Assembly: GCA_016290835.1 (NCBI GenBank)
Contig: JAEEVG010000023.1
Coordinates: 1 to 36,543, forward strand
Source of the DNA: Bacteroidales bacterium
GTDB lineage: Bacteria > Bacteroidota > Bacteroidia > Bacteroidales > UBA932
Length of the DNA: 36,543 nucleotides
Direction of reading: 5' to 3'
The notes beneath the pieces were generated by a model, which was not told where the DNA came from, did not search any database, and was given only the letters and a program-made list of their open reading frames with translations. Below, one piece after another: positions 10,158-17,344 of the stretch (the first letter of the stretch is position 1; every line of letters begins with the position of its first letter). The position numbers were made by a program, and so were the translations under genes.

Positions 10158-10196
10158 GAAGGGGACCGCTGAGAAGCGCTCCCCTTCTTTTTTTTT
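10158..10196 (+). terminator. Rho-independent terminator after the susCD pair
   Basis: GAAGGGGA (10158-10165) pairs with TCCCCTTC (10180-10187). After one C:C mismatch an inner stem CGCT/AGCG is closed by a GAGA tetraloop. A run of nine T (10188-10196) follows. This is a strong terminator. Confidence 0.92.
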
Positions 10197-10249
10197 CTCT
10201 ATTTTCTTCCTATCTTTACCTGCTGAAATTATTTATACACAAAATAGCC

Positions 10250-10798
10250 ATGACTGTTATCATTATCATTGCCCTCATCGCCCTCCTTGTCCTGTGGGTG
10301 ATTTCCGTCCAGCGCAAACTCGTCGGTGCTGACGAGCTCTGCCAGAATGCCATGAGCACCATCGGCGTACAGCAGGAAAGCCGCTGGGACGCCCTCACCG
10401 GAATGGTCGAACTGATCAAGTCCTACAACGAGCACGAGTACAACACGCTCAAAGACGTGATCGCCCAGCGCAAACAGATCGATGGGAACAGCACCCCCGA
10501 GCAGGCCGACGCCCAGGAGGACCTGATGAACCAGGTGGCCAGCCGGATCAATGTCGTCGTCGAGCGCTACCCCGAACTCAAGGCCAATGAGAACTATGCC
10601 AAGGCGATGGACGCCGTCGACAAGTACACCAACCTCGTCCGGACCAGCAAGATGGTTTACAACGACACCGCGACCAAGTACAACCGGATGATCCGCCAGA
10701 TCCCCGATTCGATCGTAGCCTCCTTGTTCGGCTTCAAGACCCGCGAGTACCTCAAGACGGAGGAGAAGAAGACCGAGATGCCTTCCCTCAAGATCTAG
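10250..10798 (+). CDS. LemA family membrane-anchored protein
   Basis: The protein has 182 residues: one N-terminal membrane helix (about 2-20, mostly Ile, Leu and Val), followed by a soluble helical domain. The domain carries the family pattern: QNAMSTIGVQQESRWDAL, a stretch around LIKSYNEHEYNTLKDVIAQR, and a C-terminal region about periplasmic NDTATKYNRMIRQIPDSI. LemA proteins are widespread, and their biochemical role is not settled. ATG 10250 was chosen because the membrane helix starts there. The in-frame start at 10136 lies before the susCD terminator and would add a tail with no family likeness. A weak -7-like TATCTTTA at 10211-10218 may serve as promoter. It is a single-gene unit bounded by terminators on both sides. 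Confidence 0.9.
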   Translation: MTVIIIIALIALLVLWVISVQRKLVGADELCQNAMSTIGVQQESRWDALTGMVELIKSYNEHEYNTLKDVIAQRKQIDGNSTPEQADAQEDLMNQVASRINVVVERYPELKANENYAKAMDAVDKYTNLVRTSKMVYNDTATKYNRMIRQIPDSIVASLFGFKTREYLKTEEKKTEMPSLKI

Positions 10799-10829
10799 GC
10801 ACGCGAGCGTTCATGATCCTTTTCGAAGA

Positions 10830-10851
10830 AAGCGGCGGTTGCCGCTTTTTT
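10830..10851 (+). terminator. Rho-independent terminator after the LemA gene
   Basis: AAGCGGC (10830-10836), GGTT loop, GCCGCTT (10841-10847), and a T run to 10851. It directly abuts the recG -7 box. Confidence 0.88.
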
Positions 10852-10853
10852 CG

Positions 10854-10861
10854 TATCTTTG
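10854..10861 (+). promoter_or_regulatory. -7 box of recG, 7 nt from the start codon
   Basis: TATCTTTG matches TAnnTTTG and ends 7 nt before ATG 10869. No TTG lies at the ideal -33 distance, because that position is taken by the preceding terminator stem. If used, the transcript would be leaderless or nearly so. Confidence 0.5.
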
Positions 10862-10868
10862 TGGGGTC

Positions 10869-13019
10869 ATGGGAGAGTTGAACACGAGCATACAGTACCT
10901 CAGCGGGGTCGGTCCGAAGCGGGCCGAACTCCTGCGGCGCGAGCTCGGGATCGAGACCCTCTCGGACCTGATCCACCTCTACCCCTTCCGCTACATCGAC
11001 CGGAGCGGCATCACGCCCATCGCCCAGGTGGCGCCCGACCTGGCCTACGTCCAACTGCAGGCCACCGTGGTGACCCGGACCCTCTACGGACCCTCCAGCA
11101 GCATCGTTTCCCAGGAGACGGACCCGATTCACTGGGGCGCGGTCAAGCGCCTGTCCGTCATCGTGGAGGACGCTTCCGGGCGGATGGAGATGGTGTTTTT
11201 CAAGGGGATACGCTGGAACTACCAGCGGCTCGTCCCCGGTTCCACCTTTCTCTTTTTCGGCAAACCGCAGGCTTTCGGGACCCGGATGAACCTCGTGCAT
11301 CCGGAGGTGGACGTGCCCCAGGACGGGGCGCTCACGCAAGGGACGCTGACCGGGGTGTATCCCAGCACGGAGAAGCTCAAGACGGGCGGGATCACCGGCA
11401 AGGTGATGAACAAGCTGCAGGCCGCCGCCCTCTCGCTCTGCCTGCCTGAGATCCGCGAGACCCTTCCCGAGTACGTGCTGCGCGACCGCGCGCTGGTGTC
11501 CGTGCAATATGCGCTCAAGAACATCCATTTCCCCAAGGACAGCTATGCCCTGCAGAAGGCCACCCGGCGCCTCAAGTTCGAGGAACTCTTCTTCCTGCAG
11601 CTCTCGCTTCTCAAGCAGAAATATATCCGTTCGCGCGGGGACCGCGGGATCCTGATGCCCAAGGTGGGGCCGGACTTCCACGCCTGCTACAATGCCCTCC
11701 CCTATACCCTGACCGGGGCGCAGCAGCGCGTGATCAAGGAGATACGCGCGGACCTCGTGAGCGGGCACCAGATGAATCGTCTGCTGCAGGGGGATGTGGG
11801 TTCGGGCAAGACGATGGTGGCGGTGCTGAGCTGCCTGATGGCCGTGGGCAATGGCTACCAGGCCTGCATCATGGCACCGACCGAGGTGCTGGCGCAGCAG
11901 CATTATGCCAATATCCAGAAGTATCTCAAGCCGACTTCCGTGCGCTGTGCGCTGCTGACGGGCAGCACCACGCAGAAGGAGCGGCGGGGCATCCACGCGG
12001 CGCTGGAGGACGGCAGCCTGGGGATTATCGTGGGGACGCACGCGCTGCTGGAGGACAATGTCGTTTTCCGCAACCTCGGCCTCGCGGTCATCGATGAGCA
12101 GCACCGTTTCGGTGTCGAACAAAGATCGAAATTATGGAATAAAGGACCTTCAGGCCAGAATGTGCCACCACACGTGCTCGTGATGACGGCGACGCCGATA
12201 CCCAGGACACTGGCGATGACCTTGTACGGCGATCTGGACGTGTCGGTGATCGATGAGATGCCCCCGGGTCGCAAACCCGTCCAGACCATGTGCATCGGCG
12301 AAAACCGCCGCCCCGCCATGTACAAATTCATGCGCGAACAGATCGCCCTCGGCCGCCAGGTCTTCGTGGTCTTCCCCCTCATCTTCGAAAGCGAAAAGAT
12401 CGACTTGCAGAACCTCGAAAAGGGCTACGAGGAGATCGTGCGGGCTTTCCCGCTGCCGGACTACAAAGTCGCCATCGTCCACGGCCAGCAGAGCAACGAA
12501 GAGAAGAACTTCAACATGTCCGCCTTCGTCGCCGGCCGCGCCCACATCCTCGTCTCCACGACCGTAATCGAAGTGGGCGTGGACGTGCCCAACGCCTCCG
12601 TGATGGTGATCCAGAGCGCCCAGCGCTTCGGCCTGAGCCAACTCCACCAGTTGCGCGGCCGCGTCGGGCGCGGCGCCGAAAAGTCCTATTGCATCCTGGT
12701 CAAGGATGTCAAGACCTCCAAGGAGGCCCAGGAGCGCCTGGACCTGATGTGCGCCACCGAAGACGGCTTCGAGATCGCGGAACAGGACATGAAAATGCGC
12801 GGCCCGGGCGACCTCGAAGGGACCCAGCAGAGCGGGCTGCCCATCAGCCTCAACATCGCTTCCCTGGCCAAGGACGGCCAGCTGCTCACCGAAGCCCGGC
12901 GTTACGCCGAGCAGATCCTCGAAACCGACCCCCGGCTCGAGGCCCCGCAAAACGAACCTCTCCTGCGGGAACTCCGCAAAGACAAATACGAAATCAAAGA
13001 CTATAGTAAAATCTCATGA
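10869..13019 (+). CDS. recG: ATP-dependent DNA helicase RecG
   Basis: RecG remodels stalled forks and Holliday junctions. The protein has 716 residues, close to the family norm (about 690-700). The N-terminal wedge/OB region opens with an HhH-like stretch (LSGVGPKRAELLRRELGI). Walker A is GDVGSGKT (308-315), the DEQH box starts at D409 and is followed by RFGVEQR, motif III is VMTATPIPRTLAMTLYG, and motif VI is QLRGRVGRG. ATG 10869 was chosen because the frame upstream (to 10839) runs into the terminator and the -7 box. The stop codon overlaps the start of the next gene (ATGA), so the peptidase gene is translationally coupled. Confidence 0.97.
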   Translation: MGELNTSIQYLSGVGPKRAELLRRELGIETLSDLIHLYPFRYIDRSGITPIAQVAPDLAYVQLQATVVTRTLYGPSSSIVSQETDPIHWGAVKRLSVIVEDASGRMEMVFFKGIRWNYQRLVPGSTFLFFGKPQAFGTRMNLVHPEVDVPQDGALTQGTLTGVYPSTEKLKTGGITGKVMNKLQAAALSLCLPEIRETLPEYVLRDRALVSVQYALKNIHFPKDSYALQKATRRLKFEELFFLQLSLLKQKYIRSRGDRGILMPKVGPDFHACYNALPYTLTGAQQRVIKEIRADLVSGHQMNRLLQGDVGSGKTMVAVLSCLMAVGNGYQACIMAPTEVLAQQHYANIQKYLKPTSVRCALLTGSTTQKERRGIHAALEDGSLGIIVGTHALLEDNVVFRNLGLAVIDEQHRFGVEQRSKLWNKGPSGQNVPPHVLVMTATPIPRTLAMTLYGDLDVSVIDEMPPGRKPVQTMCIGENRRPAMYKFMREQIALGRQVFVVFPLIFESEKIDLQNLEKGYEEIVRAFPLPDYKVAIVHGQQSNEEKNFNMSAFVAGRAHILVSTTVIEVGVDVPNASVMVIQSAQRFGLSQLHQLRGRVGRGAEKSYCILVKDVKTSKEAQERLDLMCATEDGFEIAEQDMKMRGPGDLEGTQQSGLPISLNIASLAKDGQLLTEARRYAEQILETDPRLEAPQNEPLLRELRKDKYEIKDYSKIS

Positions 13020-15232
13020 AACGCATTGTAATCGCTATTACCTGTCTGATTATGGCCATCAGTTGTACACAGAAAGAAGATAGCGGCTATGTCGGGGCAT
13101 CCGACATCCGCATCGAGGACGGCGTGATGACGCCCGAGACGCTCCTCGCCCTCGGCCGCCTGTCCGATCCCCAGCTCTCCCCCGACGGAAGCAGGATCCT
13201 CTACGGCGTGTCCTATACCTCCATCCCGGACAACCGCAGCTGTCGCAACCTCTTCCTCTGCAAGCCCGATGGCTCTGACCGGGTCCAGCTCACGCACTAC
13301 GCCAAGAGCGTCAGCGGCGCCCGCTGGTCTGTCGACGGCGGGAGCATCTATTTCCTGCAGGGTGGCCAGCTCTGGAAGGCCCCCCTGCAAGGGAATAAAC
13401 TCGGCAAGCGCGTGAAACTCAGCGACATCCCCGCCGGGATCAGCGACTTCAAGATCTCCCCGGATGAGCAGCAGGTCCTGTATGTGAGCAGCATCAAGAA
13501 CACCGCTCTGCAGACCCCCGCCGACCTTGATCCCGCCCTCGACAAGGCCAAGGCCTACGCCACGGAAGACCTGATGTACCGCCACTGGGACCACTGGGTG
13601 ACCGAAGTCCCCCGCACCTACGTCGCGCCCCTGGTGAACGGGCTGGTCACCCCTGAGAACTCCCTGGACATCCTCGGCACGGACAATCTCTTCGAACTGC
13701 CCACAGAGCCCTTCGGCGGCGCGGAGCAGTTGGACTGGGCTCCCGACAGCCGGCACATCGTCTATTCCTGCCGCAAGAAAACGGGCAAGCAGTACGCTTT
13801 CAGCACCAACACCTCCATCTATATCTATGATCTGCTGACCGGCGCGACGATCGACGTCAAGACGGACGGTGGCTACGATACGGATCCCGTCTGGAGCGCC
13901 GACGGGGCGCACCTCGCCTGGATCTCGATGCCGCGGGATGGTTACGAAGCGGATCGGCAGCGGCTGTTTGTCGCTGATGTCCAGATGCTTGCACCGGAAG
14001 CAGACGGGCAGAATGTCGGCGTGGCCGTGAGCGAAGTCCGTGAACTGCTGCCCGATTTCGACCACGATGTTTCGGGCCTGGTCTGGCACGGAGAGGAAAT
14101 CTTCTTCAACGCGCTCGTGGGCGAAGGGGTCCAGGCGCTCTTCTGCGCGGATCTGGAAGGAGACGTACAGCGCATCACCGCTCCGGACTGGAACTACGAC
14201 TTCTTCTCCCCTTTCGCCATCCTGGACAAGGAGGACGGTGTGCAGTTGCTGGCATCCTACTATTGCCTCAAGTTCCCCACCGAACTGGTGTCCGTGGACA
14301 TCACCGCCGCGCAGACCAGTTTCAAGCAGATCACCTCGGAGAACGAGCACATCCTGAGCCAGCTCGCGGAGGTCACGGACGAGCGCGTGTTCGTGGAGAC
14401 GGTGGATCACCAGCAGATGCTCTGCTGGGTGCTCTACCCGCCGCAGTTCGATCCCGCCAAGCAGTATCCCGCCATCGAAATCGTGCTGGGAGGCCCGCAG
14501 GGCAGCAATTCCCAGGACTGGAGTTTCCGCTGGTGCTACCGCCTGATGGCCCAGCAGGGTTACATCGTAATCCTCCCGAACCGCCGCGGAACGACCGCTT
14601 TCGGCCAGGCCTGGAAAGAGCAGATTTCCGGCGACTACCCGGGTCTCAATATGCAGGATTACCTGAGCGCCGCGCGCTATATCAAGGGCCAGCCCTACGT
14701 GAGCAAGCTCGCCTGCGTGGGCGCTTCCTATGGCGGTTATTCCGCCTATATGCTTGAAGGGCTGCACGGCGACCTGTTCGACTGCTTCGTCGCCCACGCC
14801 GGCATTTTCGACGAGAAGCAGCTCTGGTACACCACCGAGGAGATGTGGTTCGCCAACTGGGATGGCGGCGGCCTGACCGAATATGCCTACACACCGGGCC
14901 AGATGGGTCCTGCGGGCGACGGTATCACCTTCGGCGGGATGCAGCAGGCCGGCGCGCCCTATGCTTCCACGCCCAAGGCGCAGCGCCACTATGCCAATTC
15001 TCCTTCGTCGATGGTCACCAAGTGGCACACGCCCATCCTCTGCATCCACGGGATGATGGATTTCCGCATTCCTTATGAGCAGGGCATGGCGGCGTTCAAT
15101 GCGGCCCAGATGATGGGGGTGCCGTCCAAACTCGTGATCTTCCCCGACGAGACGCACTGGATCCTCCAGCCCCAGAATTCGCTCTACTGGCACCGCGTGC
15201 TCTACGATTGGCTTGACCGCTGGTTGAAGTAG
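13016..15232 (+). CDS. S9 family (prolyl oligopeptidase/DPP-like) peptidase, lipoprotein
   Basis: The protein has 738 residues. The signal peptide has a lipobox (AISC, Cys17), predicting a lipid-anchored periplasmic or surface enzyme. The N-terminal beta-propeller shows WD-like repeats (LSPDGSRILYG, WSADGAHLAW, ISPDEQQVLYV). The C-terminal alpha/beta-hydrolase domain has the nucleophile motif GASYGGYS (Ser571), Asp682 in MDFRIPYEQG and His714 in DETHW, a complete catalytic triad. The catalytic-domain phrases (HAGIF, TTEEMWFANW) recall the S9C group that includes the DPP5 enzymes of Porphyromonas. Removal of dipeptides from oligopeptides is therefore plausible, though the exact specificity is not provable here. 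The start overlaps the recG stop by 4 nt, an odd partnership of a repair helicase with an exported peptidase. Confidence 0.93.
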   Translation: MKRIVIAITCLIMAISCTQKEDSGYVGASDIRIEDGVMTPETLLALGRLSDPQLSPDGSRILYGVSYTSIPDNRSCRNLFLCKPDGSDRVQLTHYAKSVSGARWSVDGGSIYFLQGGQLWKAPLQGNKLGKRVKLSDIPAGISDFKISPDEQQVLYVSSIKNTALQTPADLDPALDKAKAYATEDLMYRHWDHWVTEVPRTYVAPLVNGLVTPENSLDILGTDNLFELPTEPFGGAEQLDWAPDSRHIVYSCRKKTGKQYAFSTNTSIYIYDLLTGATIDVKTDGGYDTDPVWSADGAHLAWISMPRDGYEADRQRLFVADVQMLAPEADGQNVGVAVSEVRELLPDFDHDVSGLVWHGEEIFFNALVGEGVQALFCADLEGDVQRITAPDWNYDFFSPFAILDKEDGVQLLASYYCLKFPTELVSVDITAAQTSFKQITSENEHILSQLAEVTDERVFVETVDHQQMLCWVLYPPQFDPAKQYPAIEIVLGGPQGSNSQDWSFRWCYRLMAQQGYIVILPNRRGTTAFGQAWKEQISGDYPGLNMQDYLSAARYIKGQPYVSKLACVGASYGGYSAYMLEGLHGDLFDCFVAHAGIFDEKQLWYTTEEMWFANWDGGGLTEYAYTPGQMGPAGDGITFGGMQQAGAPYASTPKAQRHYANSPSSMVTKWHTPILCIHGMMDFRIPYEQGMAAFNAAQMMGVPSKLVIFPDETHWILQPQNSLYWHRVLYDWLDRWLK

Positions 15233-15246
15233 GGCTGCCGCGACGC

Positions 15247-15305
15247 CAACAGTCCCCCGAAAGCTGAAATGAACCCTGTCGGGAAAAGCTTTCGGGGGAC
15301 AGTTG
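15247..15305. terminator. Long hairpin between convergent genes (possible two-way terminator)
   Basis: The 19-nt arms at 15247-15265 and 15287-15305 pair with a single mismatch, around a 21-nt loop. It lies in the 86-nt gap between the S9 peptidase (+) and the thioesterase (-). There is no T-tract on either side, so classical intrinsic termination is not assured; a two-way block or RNA 3'-end protection fits the position. Confidence 0.6.
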
Positions 15306-15318
15306 CGTTCACGGACGG

Positions 15319-16068
15319 CTATTCAAAAAACAGCCGTTCAATGAAGGCCTGGTGGTCGCCGACGCGGCCTTCGACGATGTGGGAGCCGTCGGGGGCGAGA
15401 GTGTGCCAAAGGGCCACGGTCTCACCGGGCCGCACTTCCCGGTTAAAATTGATAGTCAGCTCTTTGAGTCTTCTGTTATAAACCAATTCTTCAGGCAACA
15501 AATCCAGCACCCAGGAGCTGTATTTGACATTGTTGGCGTGCTGGTTGTAGTCCACGTCCGAGTATTGGACACGGTGCGATCCGATCTGCTCGAGCGCAGC
15601 ATCCCGCGGGAGCACGATCTTGGCAGCAGGCTCCGCGATGGCATGGTCGGTACTTTGCGGCGTCGCGTCGACGATCCCGGACAGGGAGTCGAAACGGACC
15701 AGGCGCCGCTCCGAAATATCCATCACGACCCAGGAACTGGTGGAGCGGACCGAAGGGAGGCCGTCGGCGTCCAGCAGCAGGAAGTCGCGAAGGAAGAACA
15801 AGCCCTGCGCCCCCTTGTGCCAAGTCACGATCCGGACCGGGGCTTTGTGCCGGACGGGACGTTCGAAACGGACGGTCTGCCGGGCCAGCACCCAGGCACA
15901 ATTGCGCGCGGAGAGTTCGTCATCGCCGAAGTGAAGGCTGTCCGCCCCCCGGACCGCGATATTCTGGGCAAGATCCAGGAAAGCGACGGGCCGGAGCAGC
16001 GCGTGGGCATCGGTCATATAGCAGGGAACCCGGAGGCTCTCCGCCGTTTTATCCGTCAAATCGATCAT
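15319..16068 (-). CDS. Acyl-ACP thioesterase (FatA/FatB-like)
   Basis: This enzyme releases free fatty acids from acyl-carrier protein, ending or adjusting acyl chain synthesis. The protein has 249 residues and is a double hot-dog fold. The N-terminal repeat runs to about residue 120. The second carries the family catalytic signature DVDYNQHANN (171-180), with the Asn175/His177 pair and Asp173. The substrate channel length, and therefore the chain-length preference, cannot be read from the sequence. The start overlaps the end of the nif3-like gene by 20 nt, so the two are translated from one message. This is the last gene of the minus-strand group, and the long hairpin at 15247-15305 follows. 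Confidence 0.9.
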   Translation of the reverse strand: MIDLTDKTAESLRVPCYMTDAHALLRPVAFLDLAQNIAVRGADSLHFGDDELSARNCAWVLARQTVRFERPVRHKAPVRIVTWHKGAQGLFFLRDFLLLDADGLPSVRSTSSWVVMDISERRLVRFDSLSGIVDATPQSTDHAIAEPAAKIVLPRDAALEQIGSHRVQYSDVDYNQHANNVKYSSWVLDLLPEELVYNRRLKELTINFNREVRPGETVALWHTLAPDGSHIVEGRVGDHQAFIERLFFE

Positions 16069-16840
16069 AGCATATCGGATTGGTATTCAGGGCCGTTTTC
16101 TGCACGGGCAGGCCGGGGAAAGTCTCCAGCAGGTACTCCAGCAGCAGGTCCTGGGTGAACTGCTCGCTTTGGTAATGACCGAGTTCGGCGAGCAGCAGGC
16201 CCCCGGTCTCGAAATAGTCGTGGTAATGGAATTCTCCGCTCAGGAAGCAATCCGCCCCCGCCCGAACCGCTTCGGGCAGCAGGAACGCGCCCGCTCCACC
16301 GCACAAGGCAACGCGCCGGATCTGACGCCCGTCCAGGGCGGAATGCCGCAGGCACGCCACGCCGAAGGTCCGGCTGACACGGGAGAGGAACGCTGCATCC
16401 CCCTCGGGCTCGGGCAGCCGCCCGATCAGGCCCGATCCAGCATCCGCCTCCCCCTCGCGGGGCGAGAGCCAGCAGAGGTCCTGCAGGCCCAGCAACGCGG
16501 CAATGCGGTGATTGACGCCGCCGGGCGCATTGTCCAGGCTCGTGTGGGCAGAGTAGATGGAAATGCCGGCGCAGAGCGCCTTGACGACACAGCGCTGCTG
16601 ATAGGTGGCGTCGGAGACCTGCCGCAGGGCCTTGAAGAGCAGAGGATGGTGCGAGACGATTACGTCGAATCCTCCCGCAATCGCCTCATCTACAACGGCT
16701 TCCGTAACATCCAGGCAAACCAGGATGCGCTGGATCTCCGCTTCCGGGAATCCGACCTGCAGTCCGGAGTTGTCCCACTCGTCCTGCAGATGCAGCGGGG
16801 CGAGCCGCTCCAGGGCGGCAATCAGTTCAGCCAGCTTCAT
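16049..16840 (-). CDS. Nif3/YbgI-like dinuclear metal-centre protein (short form)
   Basis: The protein has 263 residues. Family metal ligands are visible: His64-His65 (VSHHP), His99 and Asp103 in the AHTSLDNAPGGVN block (98-110), and a C-terminal SGEFHYHD plus GHYQSEQF, whose His and Glu complete the site. Members form ring-shaped hexamers with two metals per subunit; the cellular role is uncertain, and GTP cyclohydrolase-type annotations are not well supported. Many Bacteroides homologues are about 365 residues with a central PII-like insertion; that insertion is missing here. The start overlaps the stop of yqeY (ATGA). Confidence 0.9.
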   Translation of the reverse strand: MKLAELIAALERLAPLHLQDEWDNSGLQVGFPEAEIQRILVCLDVTEAVVDEAIAGGFDVIVSHHPLLFKALRQVSDATYQQRCVVKALCAGISIYSAHTSLDNAPGGVNHRIAALLGLQDLCWLSPREGEADAGSGLIGRLPEPEGDAAFLSRVSRTFGVACLRHSALDGRQIRRVALCGGAGAFLLPEAVRAGADCFLSGEFHYHDYFETGGLLLAELGHYQSEQFTQDLLLEYLLETFPGLPVQKTALNTNPICYDRFDG

Positions 16841-17292
16841 TGCTTGGCGAGCAACTGGCGAACGATGGTGGAAAGCGTCCTTCCGTCGGCGAGGCCGGCG
16901 AGCTCCTTGGTGGCGACGCCCATCACCTTGCCCATGTCGGAGGGGGCGGCGGCGCCCACGCGGGCGATGATATCTGCCACCCGGACTTCAATCTCTTCCG
17001 GGGTCAGCTGCCGGGGAACATATTCCTCGAGGACCGCGGACTCGGCCATCTCGTTGTCGGCCAGTTCCTGACGGCCGGCAGCGATATACTGCTCTGCGGC
17101 TTCCTTGCGCTGCTTGATGAGTTTCTGAATCAGTTTGACCACGTCGGCGTCTTCGAGTTCCTTCTTGCCGCCTTCCGAGGTTTTCGCCAGGAGAATGGCG
17201 GATTTGATGGCGCGTACGGCGTTGGTGCGCACATAATCGTGGGCCTTCATCGCCGCCATGATATCTTTCTGGATCTGTTGTTCGAGTGCCAT
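16837..17292 (-). CDS. yqeY: GatB/YqeY domain protein
   Basis: The protein has 151 residues, the normal length for stand-alone YqeY proteins. The family resembles the helical tail domain of the amidotransferase subunit GatB. It is thought to bind tRNA or RNA, but has no demonstrated enzyme activity. Recognisable stretches are AMKAHDYVRTNAVRAIKSAIL at the start, LIKQRKEAAEQY in the middle, and YVPRQLTPEEIE plus DMGKVMGVATKELAG near the end. It starts 52 nt after pcrA and overlaps the nif3-like gene by 4 nt. The gap before it contains the 14-nt AT palindrome at 17320-17333 but no clear -33/-7 pair, so read-through from pcrA is likely. Confidence 0.92.
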   Translation of the reverse strand: MALEQQIQKDIMAAMKAHDYVRTNAVRAIKSAILLAKTSEGGKKELEDADVVKLIQKLIKQRKEAAEQYIAAGRQELADNEMAESAVLEEYVPRQLTPEEIEVRVADIIARVGAAAPSDMGKVMGVATKELAGLADGRTLSTIVRQLLAKQ

Positions 17293-17344
17293 AAGGTTTT
17301 TTTCTAAGAATTTTACGATATAATAATTATTATGCTTTCTTCAA

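Noticed and set aside
10136-10249. N-terminal extension of the LemA protein
   Set aside because: It overlaps the strong susCD terminator at 10158-10196, and the membrane helix begins at ATG 10250.
17320-17333. 14-nt perfect AT palindrome before yqeY as an operator or promoter
   Set aside because: It is composed only of A and T in an AT-rich 52-nt gap, so it may easily arise by chance, and no -33/-7 pair accompanies it.
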